A stretch of DNA of 64,000 nucleotides from Streptomyces sp. BK239 (GCF_004217285.1 NZ_SHKS01000003.1:283169-347168); one strand, 5' to 3'. Positions 49,295-63,394 are shown, numbered from the stretch's first letter. The notes: generated by a model not told the origin, from the sequence alone. Numbers and translations are program-made.

Positions 49295-50887
49295 ATGGCC
49301 GAACCGTCCGCGCCCGGGACACCCGGCGAAAGGCTGCACCACCCACAGCTCAAGACCCTCGTCGACACAGCACGCTTTCACGCCGCGCACAGCCCGGAGG
49401 TCACCGCAGTCACCTGTGAGAACCGCGACCTCACCTACGCCCAGCTGCACGGTGAGAGCAACCGCATCGCCCACGCCATCCGCGAGGCTGGGGCCGCTCC
49501 CGGCGCCCGAGTGGCCTACCTGGGCAAGGAATCCGAGCACTACTACGAGATCCTCTTCGGCTGCGCCAAGAGCGAGACCGTTCTGGTGCCCATCAACTGG
49601 CGGCTGACGGCGCCCGAGGTCAGCCACATCCTCCAGGACTCCGGCAGCGAACTGCTCTTCTTGGAGGACGAGTTCGCGCCCGTCCTCGACCGGCTGACGA
49701 CCGCCCCGCCGAAGACGGTCGTCCGGCTGGGCACGGAAGACGGCTTCGCCGCCTGGAAGGCGGACCACCCAGATACCGAGCCTTCTTCCTCGCCCACCCC
49801 CGACACACCGGTCGCCCAGCTCTACACCAGCGGCACCACCGGCCTGCCCAAGGGCGTCGTCCTCGCTCACCGGAGCTTCTTCGCCATCCGCGACGCCCTG
49901 GCGAGCGAGCAACTCGACTGGATCGACTGGCGACTCGGTGACGTCGCCCTGGTCGGCATCCCCGGATTCCACGTCGGCGGCCTGTGGTGGGCCAGCCAGA
50001 ACTTCAACGCCGGCGTGACCGTGGTCGCGATGCGCGCTTTCGCTCCCCGCGACGCGATCGACCTCATCCGCGACAGGGGCATCACCACCGCCTGTGTGGT
50101 CCCCGCCATGCTGCGGATGATGTTGGCCGAGCCCGGCGTGAAGCCGGACGACTTCACCACCCTCCGCAAGATCGTCTACGGCGGCTCGCCGATCTCCGAG
50201 GCCCTCCTCGAAGAGAGCCTGGCCATGTTCGGCAGCGAGTTCGCCCAGATCTACGGCCTGACCGAGACCGGCAACACCGCCGTGTGCCTGCCGCCCGCCG
50301 ACCACGTTCCCGGCCACCCCCGGATGAAGGCCGCGGGCCATCCGTATCCGGGGGTCGCCAGCAAGGTCATCGACGGGGACGGCAAGGAACTGCCGACGGG
50401 TACCGTCGGTGAGATCTGCCTGGCCACGCCGGCCCACATGGTCGAGTACTGGGGTCTGCCCGACAAGACCGCCGAGACCCTCGTCGACGGCTGGATCCAC
50501 ACCGGCGACGCCGGGTACCTCGACGAGGACGGCTACATCTTCATCCAGGACCGCATCAAGGACGCGATCCTCGTCGCGGGGGAGAACGTCTATCCCGCCG
50601 AGATCGAGAACGTCCTGGAGCGTCATCCCGGGGTGGCCGAGGCGGTGATCGTGGGCACCCCGGACGAGCGGTGGGGCGAGAAGGTCCACGCCTTCGTCGT
50701 ACCCGTGGCCGGTCAGGAACCCTCTCCACGGGATCTGCACCGCTTCCTCGTCGACCGCCTGGCCGCCTTCAAGCTGCCCGCCGCCTACGAGTTCATCGAG
50801 CACGTCCCGCGCAACCCCAGCGGCAAGATACTCCGCCGCGAACTGCGCGACCGCTTCTGGAGCGACGCCGACCGCAAGGTCAACTGA
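49295..50887 (+). CDS. scoC: Acyl-ACP ligase (ScoC/FadD10-like)
   Basis: A 530-residue member of the ANL superfamily. The P-loop is YTSGTTGLPKG (177-187), followed by the aromatic/Glu motif IYGLTETGN, the hinge-side GWIHTGDAGYLDEDGYIFIQDRIKDAI and the C-terminal lysine in NPSGKILRREL. ScoC and FadD10 activate the 3-isocyano or enoyl acid as acyl-AMP and load it on the dedicated ACP rather than on CoA. The start used is ATG 49295; a longer frame upstream includes the hairpin and is unlikely. Confidence 0.87.
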   Translation: MAEPSAPGTPGERLHHPQLKTLVDTARFHAAHSPEVTAVTCENRDLTYAQLHGESNRIAHAIREAGAAPGARVAYLGKESEHYYEILFGCAKSETVLVPINWRLTAPEVSHILQDSGSELLFLEDEFAPVLDRLTTAPPKTVVRLGTEDGFAAWKADHPDTEPSSSPTPDTPVAQLYTSGTTGLPKGVVLAHRSFFAIRDALASEQLDWIDWRLGDVALVGIPGFHVGGLWWASQNFNAGVTVVAMRAFAPRDAIDLIRDRGITTACVVPAMLRMMLAEPGVKPDDFTTLRKIVYGGSPISEALLEESLAMFGSEFAQIYGLTETGNTAVCLPPADHVPGHPRMKAAGHPYPGVASKVIDGDGKELPTGTVGEICLATPAHMVEYWGLPDKTAETLVDGWIHTGDAGYLDEDGYIFIQDRIKDAILVAGENVYPAEIENVLERHPGVAEAVIVGTPDERWGEKVHAFVVPVAGQEPSPRDLHRFLVDRLAAFKLPAAYEFIEHVPRNPSGKILRRELRDRFWSDADRKVN

Positions 50888-50928
50888 CCGGCACCCGCAA
50901 CCCTGTGCAGCTACCAAGAGAGAGCACC

Positions 50929-51172
50929 ATGCCTGAGCCCCTGACGCTGGACGCCTTCCGCGCGGATCTCGCGGAATTCCTGCACCAGCAACCGGATGAA
51001 GTCGACCTGGACGAAAACCCGCTGGACGCGGGCCTGGACTCGCTGCGCATCACCACCCTCGCCGAGCGCTGGCGGAGTGCCGGCACCGAGGTCAGCTTCG
51101 TCGAGCTCGCCGAGCGCACCTCCTTCGGCGAGTGGTGGCAGCTGCTGTCCGAACGCCAGGCTGGAGCGGCTC

Positions 51173-51186
<14 letters not shown>
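50929..51186 (+). CDS. scoB: Acyl carrier protein (ScoB/Rv0100-like)
   Basis: An 85-residue carrier protein with Ser38 in DAGLDSLRITTL, the form used by NRPS-linked aryl/acyl carrier proteins. It lies between the ligase and the NRPS, as in the known isonitrile lipopeptide sets, and overlaps the NRPS start by 14 bases. It should carry the isonitrile acyl chain to the condensation domain. Confidence 0.85.
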
Positions 51187-55429
<4,243 letters not shown>

Positions 55430-55499
55430 CCTGCTGGGAACTCAGACCCGTCCCGCACCGACTACTTGAGCGGAGTCCCTTCCGTCCCAAGGAGATCGT

Positions 55500-56528
55500 G
55501 TGCAGACGAAACGGCCCGCTGCCGTGGCCCTGGCCGGCGTCCTGTGCCTGGCCGCCACGGCATGCGGGGCCTCGTCGTCCCCGACGGCCAAGGCCGCCGC
55601 CGACGCGAGCGCCCCCGGATATCCGGTCACCCTCGAGAACTGCGGACAGACCACCACGTACACCAAGGCGCCCAGCCGGGTGGTCGCCATGAACGGTGCC
55701 TCCGTCGCCGAGGTCTCCTCGTTACTGGCGCTGGGGCTCGGTGACCGCATCGTGGCGAACGAGCAGTCTTACGGCCGCTCCGAGGTCCCGGGTCGGGCCG
55801 CGACCATCGAGAAGCTGCCCACCGGCGACATCAAGCTCAACGACGCCTACGACATCCCTCGCGAGGCGATGCTGGGCCTGAGCCCGGACCTCGTGCTGTC
55901 CACCACGTCGTACGGCTTCGATGCCAAGAACGGTTTCGCGACACGTGACGACCTCAAGGCGGTCGGCGCGAACTCCTATGTATCCCCGCAGGGTTGTGAC
56001 CAGGACACCTCCCACATGACCATCGACGACAGCTACCGGCTGCTTCGCGATCTGGGGAAGATCTTCAACGTCAGCAGGAGCGCCGAGAAACTCATCACCG
56101 AGTCGCGCAAGCGGATCAGCGACGTGTCGGCCAAGGTGAAGGGCGAGAACAAGCCCAACGTCATGGTGGTGTTCTCCAACATGAGCATGGGCGGCAACGA
56201 CTTCAGCTCCATCGCGGCCCACGGCATCTGGAACGACATCCTCGCCAAGGCGGGCGGCAGCAACGCCTTCTCCTCCGCTTCCAAGACCGCCTTCGCCGAT
56301 CTGAGCAAGGAGAAGGTCGCCGCCGAGCAGGTGGATGCCCTCGTGGTGATCAGCTACAACGACCCGAACCCCGAGGCGTACGCCCGCAAACTGCTCAAGG
56401 AGTTCCCCCAGTGGCCGGCCGCGAAGAACAAGCGTTCCCTCGTGCTGTCCGACTCGATCTACCTCGGGCCCAGCAACGACCTGGCCGTGGAGAAGATCGC
56501 CAAGATGCTGCACCCGGGCGCATTCTGA
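55500..56528 (+). CDS. Fec/siderophore-type ABC binding lipoprotein
   Basis: A 342-residue lipoprotein starting at GTG 55500 with AAGGAG upstream. The lipobox LAATAC places the acylated Cys at residue 22. The periplasmic-binding-protein fold (class III, Fe3+-siderophore type) shows VAMNGASVAEVSSLLALGLGDRIV and PREAMLGLSPDLVLS. Position after the NRPS suggests binding of the metal-loaded isonitrile product. A TTA codon at 55722-55724 (Leu75) ties its expression to bldA. Ferric substrates remain possible. Confidence 0.85.
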   Translation: MQTKRPAAVALAGVLCLAATACGASSSPTAKAAADASAPGYPVTLENCGQTTTYTKAPSRVVAMNGASVAEVSSLLALGLGDRIVANEQSYGRSEVPGRAATIEKLPTGDIKLNDAYDIPREAMLGLSPDLVLSTTSYGFDAKNGFATRDDLKAVGANSYVSPQGCDQDTSHMTIDDSYRLLRDLGKIFNVSRSAEKLITESRKRISDVSAKVKGENKPNVMVVFSNMSMGGNDFSSIAAHGIWNDILAKAGGSNAFSSASKTAFADLSKEKVAAEQVDALVVISYNDPNPEAYARKLLKEFPQWPAAKNKRSLVLSDSIYLGPSNDLAVEKIAKMLHPGAF

Positions 56529-57568
56529 CGCGACCGGGCCGACGGAAGCGGCTGAACCCCGTTGTAGCGCTGGTGGTACTGCTGACGGTGCTCGTCGGCA
56601 CCATGATCGTGGCGATCAGCATCGGCGCGGTGACTGTGCCGGTGGGTGAGGTGTGGCGGATCATCTGGCGCCACCTGACCGGCGGCGAGGCGGTCAAGGA
56701 CGCGGCCATGGATCAGATCGTCTGGAACTTCCGTACCCCGCGCGTCGTGCTGGCCGCGCTGGTCGGCGCGGGACTGGCCGTCGCCGGTGTGGTCCTGCAG
56801 GCCGTCGTCGCCAATCCGCTCGCCGACCCGTACGTGCTCGGCGTCAGCTCCGGTGCGTCGCTGGGCGCCGTGCTCGTCATCACGCTCACCAGCGGTGCGC
56901 TCGGCGGACTCGGCGTGTCCTCGGCCGCCTTCCTCGGTGCCGCAGCGGCAGCTGCCCTGGTCTTCCTCCTCGGCCAGAAGCAAGGACGCCTCGCACCGAC
57001 CCGTCTGGTCCTCTCCGGCGTGGCCGTGGGCTACCTGTTCCTGGCCGCCACCAGCTACCTGCAGCTGCGCGCCACCCCGACTGAACTGCGCACCGTGATG
57101 TTCTGGATGCTGGGCAGCGTCGCCGGCGCCCAATGGGGCCAGCTTCCCGTGGTCACCACGGTCGTCCTCACCACCACCGTGGTACTGACCCTTTTCGGCC
57201 GCCGGCTCAACGCGTTGCTCGTCGGCGACGAGTCCGCCACCGCCCTCGGCGTCGACGTACACCGGTTGCGCGCCGTCCTGCTGGCGCTGTCCTCCCTGGT
57301 GACCGGCACAGTCATCGCCGTCGCCGGCGGGATCGGCTTCGTCGGCCTGATGATCCCCCACCTGGTGCGCCTCACCACCGGCGCCGACCACCGCAGACTG
57401 CTCCCCCAGGCCGCGCTGGTCGGCGCCATCTACCTGGTCGTCGTCGACCTGCTCTCCCGTACCGTCAACCGCCCCAACGAACTGCCCCTCGGTATCCTCA
57501 CCGCCCTGTTCGGGGCACCCTTCTTCCTGTGGCTGCTGCGCCGCAACAAGAGCCTGGACACCGTATGA
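56525..57568 (+). CDS. FecCD-type ABC permease
   Basis: About 347 residues with 9-10 membrane helices and the family loops NPLADPYVLGVSSGASLGAVL and GIGFVGLMIPHLVRLTTGADHRRLLP, which contact the ATPase. No ATG, GTG or TTG start lies near the end of the lipoprotein gene; CTG 56525 overlapping the stop (CTGA) is the most natural start. An ATG at 56411 would add 38 unlikely residues and overlap by 118 bases. It overlaps the ATPase gene by 4 bases. Confidence 0.85.
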   Translation: MTRPGRRKRLNPVVALVVLLTVLVGTMIVAISIGAVTVPVGEVWRIIWRHLTGGEAVKDAAMDQIVWNFRTPRVVLAALVGAGLAVAGVVLQAVVANPLADPYVLGVSSGASLGAVLVITLTSGALGGLGVSSAAFLGAAAAAALVFLLGQKQGRLAPTRLVLSGVAVGYLFLAATSYLQLRATPTELRTVMFWMLGSVAGAQWGQLPVVTTVVLTTTVVLTLFGRRLNALLVGDESATALGVDVHRLRAVLLALSSLVTGTVIAVAGGIGFVGLMIPHLVRLTTGADHRRLLPQAALVGAIYLVVVDLLSRTVNRPNELPLGILTALFGAPFFLWLLRRNKSLDTV

Positions 57569-58368
57569 AGCTCACCGTCGAACAGATCCACGTCGAACTC
57601 GGCCACCGCCCGATCCTCCACGACGTGCACCTGGAGGCCCAGCCAGGCGACATCGTCGGCCTCATCGGCCCCAACGGCAGCGGCAAGTCCACGCTGCTGC
57701 GCACCGTCTACCGCTCGCTACGCCCCCACCGCGGCGTGGTGCGGGTGGATGGAGACGACGTATGGGGACTGACCGCACGCAGCGCCGCCCGCCGCACCGC
57801 CGCCGTCCTCCAGGACGCGGGCGGCAGCCCGACCGGCATGTGCGTCACCGAGGTCGTCGCCCTCGGCCGCACGCCGCACCACGGCCTCATCGGCCGCGAC
57901 AGTGCCGATGACCACGAGGCCGTGGACGAAGCCCTCGACCTGTGCGGAATCCGGCACATGGCCGAACGCGACGTCACCAGCCTGTCCGGAGGCGAACGCC
58001 AACGCGTGCTGCTGGCGCGCGCACTGGCCCAGCGACCCCGGCTCCTCGTCCTCGACGAACTCACCAACCACCTCGACATCCGCGCCCGCTTCGAACTCCT
58101 CGGCCTCATCCGGGCGACCGGCATGACGACCCTCGCCGTCCTGCACGACCTCGACCTGGCCGCCCGCCTGTGCGACCACCTCGTGGCACTCCACTCCGGA
58201 CAGGTGGTGGCCGCAGGCCCGGTCCTGGAAGTGCTGACCCCCGATCTGCTGCGCGAGGTGTTCGGCGTTGCCGCGACCGCCGACCGCCACGCCGACGGCG
58301 TCGTACGCATCACTTACGCAGCCCAGCCCCTCGCACTGGAGCGGCTGTCGGAGGCCGGAGTCAGCTGA
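57565..58368 (+). CDS. FecE-type ABC ATP-binding protein
   Basis: A 267-residue ATPase of the siderophore uptake class. Walker A is GPNGSGKS (35-42), the signature LSGGERQRV, and Walker B LLVLDELTNHLD, where the usual Pro of LDEPT is Leu; the H-loop is in AVLHDLD. Coupled to the permease by ATGA. Completes an import system expected to bring back the metal complex of the cluster's product. The about 200 bases behind it carry no terminator that I could identify. Confidence 0.9.
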   Translation: MKLTVEQIHVELGHRPILHDVHLEAQPGDIVGLIGPNGSGKSTLLRTVYRSLRPHRGVVRVDGDDVWGLTARSAARRTAAVLQDAGGSPTGMCVTEVVALGRTPHHGLIGRDSADDHEAVDEALDLCGIRHMAERDVTSLSGGERQRVLLARALAQRPRLLVLDELTNHLDIRARFELLGLIRATGMTTLAVLHDLDLAARLCDHLVALHSGQVVAAGPVLEVLTPDLLREVFGVAATADRHADGVVRITYAAQPLALERLSEAGVS

Positions 58369-58565
58369 CCGGGAGAGGTGTACTGCGTCCCCTGGCGGAC
58401 CTTGGCCGTAGCCTCCGCGCTGTAGAGCCGCTCCACCCGGTGGAGGGTCATGGCGAGGCCGGCGGACACCCCGCGCCGAGGCCGGCGTGAAAGCAAAGGG
58501 AACGCAAGATCCAACTCTGGCGAGGCCCGCCGCCTGCCCACCGGGGCAGGCGCCGAGCCTCCCGG

Positions 58566-59261
58566 TCAAGCCGCCGCAGCAGTCAGGACGGCTACCGCCG
58601 AGTGGGACGGCCGGATGGCCGGCAGCGGATCACCGCTGGCCGAACAAGGTCTCTCCGGCTCGGCGAGCAGATCAAGAAGCGTCGCGCGGGCCCGGGCCAC
58701 GCGGGAACGGATCGTCCCGACAGGGCAGTCGGTGACATCGGCGGCTTCCGCGTACGACAGGCCCAGCAACTGCGTGAGGATGAACGCCTCGCGGCGCTCG
58801 TCGGGCAGCGTGGCCAGCAGGTCGAGGAGCGCGATGCCCTCCTCGAAGCCCGGCACGTCGACCGGCTGGGTCTCTTCGGCGGCCAGCCGCCAGTCATGGC
58901 GATCGGCCAGGCGGGGTCGCGCGGAGGCACGCCGGAAGTCGTCGATCACAGCCCGACGCGCGATCGACAGCAGCCAGGTCCGAGCCGAGGAACGCCCCTC
59001 GAACCGGTGCAGACTGCCCAGCGCCCGTATGAACGTCTCCTGGGTCAAATCGTCCGCCGACTGCGGGTCGGCACTCAAGTGGGCGACGTAGCGCAACACG
59101 TCGCAGTGCAGGGCGCGGATGAACCGCTCGACAGCGTCCGGATCGCCGCCTCGGGCGGCCAGCGCCCATCCAGTGATCAGTTGGTCGGCTTCTTCTGTCT
59201 TGTCGTGCTTTTTACGTTTCTTGCGGCGCCCACGTAATTCGGGCAGGGCAGGAGCAAGCAC
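58566..59261 (-). CDS. ECF sigma factor, SigC-like
   Basis: A 231-residue extracytoplasmic-function sigma factor. Region 2 (SADDLTQETFIRALGSLHRFEGRSSARTWLLSIAR) and region 4 (LPDERREAFILTQLLGLSYAEAADVTDCPVGTIRSRVARAR) closely recall M. tuberculosis SigC. SigC is reported to control the Rv0096-0101 isonitrile operon and ctpB under copper limitation, so the match fits the neighbours here. GTG 59261 has GAAGGA six bases upstream. A TTA codon lies at residue 9 (59235-59237). No dedicated anti-sigma gene is obvious. Confidence 0.85.
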   Translation of the reverse strand: MLAPALPELRGRRKKRKKHDKTEEADQLITGWALAARGGDPDAVERFIRALHCDVLRYVAHLSADPQSADDLTQETFIRALGSLHRFEGRSSARTWLLSIARRAVIDDFRRASARPRLADRHDWRLAAEETQPVDVPGFEEGIALLDLLATLPDERREAFILTQLLGLSYAEAADVTDCPVGTIRSRVARARATLLDLLAEPERPCSASGDPLPAIRPSHSAVAVLTAAAA

Positions 59262-59410
59262 CTGGTGTCCTTCGCAGATCACGCGTGGAACGGCGGCACG
59301 CGGACACGCCGGTTCCAGCAACAAGGGGATTGCGACCGTGCATGGGCACGGCCGCGAACCGAGGCAGGCGTCGACGACACCCGGAAGCGACCTCGGGGAA
59401 ACCTGCTGTT

Positions 59411-60157
59411 CTAGGCGACAGCGGCCCTCAATGGAGGTCCCCGAGTAGTGATCGCGTGAACGAGACGAAGATGATACGGCGTCCAGCGTGAACGGCTGCG
59501 TCGCACCAGACGACGTGGGGGTGGCCGCAGCGCGGGCAGGGTGAGCACCAGCCGCAACGGCGCGGCCAACCACCCAGCCGCCGCACGCAGCAGACGGTGA
59601 ACGACACGCTCGCCGTACCCCAGCCACAGGCCACACAGCACGGCGGCCACCAAGTGAGCCCCGGACATGCCGAGCGACGGCATACCGCTCACCAGCCAGT
59701 GCCCCAGGCCGGCCTCAGAGCCTGCGCTCATGTGAGCCGAGTGACTCATACCCATGGACATCTGCATGGACATGGAGTGCGCGTGCATGCCGGTCGTGTC
59801 CATGGATCCCATGTGCGTAGCACCCATGTCGTGCCCCATGGAACCCATCGGCGTCGCACCGCCGACCGCGCCTGAGGCAGTCGGCCCCACTGCCGACTGC
59901 GCGAGCGAGAAGCCCCAGTGGAGCACTGTCTGGGCCCCGACCACGAGCGCCATGATCAGTGTCAGCCCGCGTTCCTGGCCCGCCAGCACCCAGCCGGCGC
60001 CACCCGTTGCCAGACCCCCGGCCAGCAGTGCCCACCAGGGCACCGCACCGCCCGCCATCATGATGTGCCCCACGGCAGCGAGCAGCACGCATACGGCCGC
60101 GAACACTGCGGCCCGTACCGTACGCACACACCACCCGGCATCCATGACGGGCTTCAT
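59411..60157 (-). CDS. Integral membrane protein with Met/His-rich metal-binding loop
   Basis: About 248 residues with four or five membrane helices. Between helices, residues 104-143 hold 12 Met and 6 His in 40 positions (MGSMGHDMGATHMGSMD and following), a clear Cu(I)-binding type sequence. It precedes the sigma gene on the same strand by 150 bases. It may be a copper carrier or sensor feeding the sigma factor, or act with the PCuAC-like protein. The start could be ATG 60145. The basic C-terminal 40 residues look non-globular. Confidence 0.7.
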   Translation of the reverse strand: MKPVMDAGWCVRTVRAAVFAAVCVLLAAVGHIMMAGGAVPWWALLAGGLATGGAGWVLAGQERGLTLIMALVVGAQTVLHWGFSLAQSAVGPTASGAVGGATPMGSMGHDMGATHMGSMDTTGMHAHSMSMQMSMGMSHSAHMSAGSEAGLGHWLVSGMPSLGMSGAHLVAAVLCGLWLGYGERVVHRLLRAAAGWLAAPLRLVLTLPALRPPPRRLVRRSRSRWTPYHLRLVHAITTRGPPLRAAVA

Positions 60158-60626
60158 CCTTGCATCTGAAGTGCACTCGTTACGGATCAGTACGCAAATT
60201 CACCGGGTGCCCCACTCAAGGAGACCGGTGTGATTCAGCACTTGGCCGAGCCGGGGAACTCATCGCACCTTCAAGCCGACAACCTGGAGGGATGTGCATC
60301 TCCTGGGCGCTGCGCTCATGGTCGCGACTCCCGGTGGCGACCGCCTCGAACGGCCTTTCAAAGTGCGAAGGGGGGCGCCTTGTCGCCGACGGAGAGCACC
60401 CCCTCGGGGCCCGGGCCGACGCGCCGGGCCCTGCAGGCGCGCCTGACCCAGGTCAGCCGCGCTCCCGCTCCTCCCTTGCCGCGCGCAGACCGAGCACGAG
60501 GACGCGCAGCCCGTTTTCGAAGCCGACGTCGCCGTCCATGCCGAGCAACAGGCCCACACCAGCGCGGCGTACGGCGACGACAACCCCTACGCACCCGAAT
60601 CACCTCGGAGTTGATCTTCATTCCGC
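60158..60626. other. Gene-free stretch
   Basis: About 470 bases of mixed GC with only short overlapping frames; probably carries the promoter of the Met/His-rich gene. No operator recognised. Confidence 0.3.
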
Positions 60627-61421
60627 TCAGTCGGGGCCGAAGAACCCCGAGCTCAGGTTGCCGATGATCGCGTCGAGTGGGTGGCCGCTGACGAGGAGGG
60701 GGCCGTTCCAGGGGGCGCTGAGGGCGAAGAGGAGGGCCAGGCTCAGGCCGACCACGCTCGCCACGCCCACGATCAGGAGTGACGTGCGCAGGCTGCTGCG
60801 GAAGACCAGTGCCCCGGAGTTCACGATCAGGGCCAGTCCGGTGACCACCAGCGTGACGACGTAGAGCGGGGGGACCTCGCGCGATGCGGCGGCGATGCGG
60901 GCGCGGCGGCTGCTGGTGACGCCGTCCATGGACGCCACCAGCTCAGTGCCGGTCGGGGTTCCCACCTCGGGGCGGGCCGCCTCGGCGCGTACCGTCCGCT
61001 CCAGCCGGGCGATCGTGCGGGCGGTGGCGGGGTCGTCGCCGGACGCCGCCGCGTCGGCCTTCCATTCCTCGGCCCGCGTCGCGCGCAGGTAGTCCAGCAG
61101 TGCCGTGTGGATCGGCTCCGAGTGGACGCGCGGACTGGTCGCCGCCCAGGCCAGGCGGGAGGCCGCGGCCGCCTCGTCGCTGACCAGCCCTTCGGCCGCG
61201 CGCAGGTAACCGGCCTCGCTGGCGAGTGTGAGCGCGGCGAAGATGGCGAAGGAAGCGCCGAGTGTCGGCATCAGGGGCGTGGCGATCTGCGGGACCCGGT
61301 CCCGTTCCCCGGGCGGCACGAGCGCCCGGACGCCGACCCGCGCCGCGGCCGCGACCAGGAGGGCCAGGACGAGCCAGCCCACGACCAGCACCACCGCCGG
61401 CAGCGAGGTCAACCAGGTCAC
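60627..61421 (-). CDS. DUF4239-like membrane protein
   Basis: A 264-residue protein starting at GTG 61421. Two N-terminal helices (LPAVVLVVGWLVLALLVAAAARVG and TPLMPTLGASFAIFAALTLASEA) are followed by a soluble helical domain (about 75-185) and two C-terminal helices (VPPLYVVTLVVTGLALIVNSG, LIVGVASVVGLSLALLFAL). This is the layout of DUF4239 membrane proteins, whose role is unknown. Confidence 0.65.
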   Translation of the reverse strand: MTWLTSLPAVVLVVGWLVLALLVAAAARVGVRALVPPGERDRVPQIATPLMPTLGASFAIFAALTLASEAGYLRAAEGLVSDEAAAASRLAWAATSPRVHSEPIHTALLDYLRATRAEEWKADAAASGDDPATARTIARLERTVRAEAARPEVGTPTGTELVASMDGVTSSRRARIAAASREVPPLYVVTLVVTGLALIVNSGALVFRSSLRTSLLIVGVASVVGLSLALLFALSAPWNGPLLVSGHPLDAIIGNLSSGFFGPD

Positions 61422-61646
61422 CCCGTCACCTGCCCCGCGTCGTCGCGGGCGCCGTACGGCGGATCGGCGAGGTGACGGACGTCTGCATGGTCTTCCACCT
61501 TCGTGCGGTAACACGTCGCACGGCCCATCCTCGAGCCCACAGCCGCCCCGCGCGCAGGGTGCGCGCCCGAACGGGCGACGGCGGCCGGCCCACGGGGTCG
61601 GCGGCCGACGAGGGGCAGCCGCGTGTCCGGTGTGGCGCGGTGGTCC

Positions 61647-62679
61647 TCAGGACACGCCGAGGAAGCGCAGCACGGCGAGGACACGGCGGTGGTCGGCGTC
61701 CGCCTTGGGGAGGTCGAGCTTGGCGAAGATGCTGTTGATGTGTTTGGCCACCGCGCTCTCGCTGATCACGAGCTGCCGGGCGGTCCCGGCGTTGGACCGT
61801 CCGGCAGCTATCGACTCGAGGACGTCGCGTTCCCGAGGGGTGAGCCGGTCCAGCGGATCGCTGTGACGACGCACCAGCAGCTGGGAGGCGGGCCTCCTCG
61901 GGCAGGTCGCCGAGCGTCGCCTTCGCCAGTCCCAGGTTGACGGCCAGGGAGACCAGCCGCTGCTGAGCGCCGTCGTGCAGGTCCCTCTCGATGCGCCGCC
62001 GTTCGGCGTCGACGGCGTCCACGAGGCCGGCTCTGCTCTCGGTCAGGTCGTCGACCCTGCGGGCCAGTCGCTCCTCGCGGCTCGGTCCGAGCAGGACGCT
62101 CCCGACGCGGGTGTCGAGCCGGGCGACGGCGCCGGACAGCCACGCCGCCGCATACAGCAGAACGACGCCCCCGGCGGCGACGCAGGCCGCCAAGGCGGTG
62201 TGGCCGGGGTGGTCGACGCGCCGGTCGAGGGACGTCGACCAGAGCCACCCGTGGACGGAGACGGCCGCGCCGGCCGCGATCCATGTCAGGAGAACGAGGA
62301 CGGCCGCGAGGGCCAGGAGCGGCCCGTGGAACAGGTGGTAGGCCAGTTGCCGTCGTCCCGCCGCGCTCCGCAGCCACCCGAGCGGGCCGGGCCGCCGCCC
62401 CAGGTGGGGCAGGGGGATGTCCACCCCGAGCCGGGTCCGGAAGCGGGCGTGCTGCACCACTGTCACCAGCGGCCCGGCCGCCACGACGGCGGACAACGGG
62501 ACGAGGACCGCGAGGAGGACGGCCCACGTCGCCGTCGGCACGAAGAGCGTCCAGGGCAGCGCCATGACGAGCAGCACGCCGAGCTGGATCAGGACGCCCG
62601 TGGCGAGAAACGCGACCTGGCGGCCGACTCCTTGGAAGGGACGCGCAACGGTGCGCCTCAGAAGGGCGGTTGTGGGCAT
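61647..62679 (-). pseudogene. Collapsed two-component system: histidine kinase N-half joined to LuxR-type HTH
   Basis: From ATG 62679 a sensor kinase begins with four membrane helices and reaches the phosphoacceptor box (ERRRIERDLHDGAQQRLVSLAVNLGLAKATLGDLPEEAR). It then breaks near 61890. The remaining sequence to 61647 is the C-terminal HTH of a NarL/LuxR response regulator (RLTPRERDVLESIAAGRSNAGTA, then SESAVAKHINSIFAKL) in another frame. The kinase ATPase domain and the whole receiver domain are missing, so an internal deletion of roughly 1 kb fused the two ends. Confidence 0.75.
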
Positions 62680-62848
62680 GAGGGGACGGTACGCGCCGAG
62701 CCCGGCGGTGATCCATGGCGTTGTCGTCCGTGTCGGGGGTGTCACTGGTGCCACCCCAGGACGGGCATCCGCACGACTGACGCCGATCGAGCTGTGGCGC
62801 AGGCTCGAGGTCGTGAAGAAGAGCCGGAAACGGGAGGAGATCCGTCCG

Positions 62849-63316
62849 ATGAGCACGCCGGTCCACCGTCTGCCACGTGATGCCGCACGCGACGCCGACG
62901 GCGGCGGGCCCCGCCGCCGGTTGCGGATGGAACACGCCCTGGTCTTCTGCGGGTTGGCCCTGCTGCCGTGGCTGGTCGTGTTGGCCGGCGGGGTGCCCGG
63001 CGCCGCCCTCGGTGACCGGCGCCTCGTCTGGATCGGTCTCGACGCCCTGGAAGCCGTGGGGCTGATCGCCACCGGTCTGCCGGCCGGACGCGGCCACCGC
63101 CTGCACCCGCTCATGGCCACCGCCACCGCGACGCTGCTGGCGGCCGACGCGTGGTTCGACACCATGACGGCGGCCCCGGGCGCGGATCAGGTCCGCGCGG
63201 TGGCGATGGCTTTCGGCGCGGAGCTGCCGCTGGCGGCGATGTGCGTCGTACTGGCGGCAAGGGGGCTCGGCCGGGTCGTGGCGGAGGGGACGCCCGCCCG
63301 GTCCGGCGCGCGATGA
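62849..63316 (+). CDS. Unknown four-helix membrane protein
   Basis: A 155-residue protein starting at ATG 62849 with GGGAGGAG upstream, divergent from the broken kinase. Hydrophobic segments near residues 30-50, 60-77, 85-105 and 118-138 (ALVFCGLALLPWLVVLAGG and following). Such proteins commonly pair with NarL-type two-component systems in Streptomyces and may be the remnant target. Function unknown. Confidence 0.6.
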   Translation: MSTPVHRLPRDAARDADGGGPRRRLRMEHALVFCGLALLPWLVVLAGGVPGAALGDRRLVWIGLDALEAVGLIATGLPAGRGHRLHPLMATATATLLAADAWFDTMTAAPGADQVRAVAMAFGAELPLAAMCVVLAARGLGRVVAEGTPARSGAR

Positions 63317-63394
63317 CAGGCGTGCGCAGCAGGCCGGGTACGGGGCCCGGCCGGCCGTGTGCCAGGCGGTGCTTGCGCGTTCCGTGGCCGGCCT

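Noticed and set aside
48620..50917. 765-codon minus-strand frame opposite the thioesterase and ligase
   Set aside because: Shadow of two recognised enzymes.
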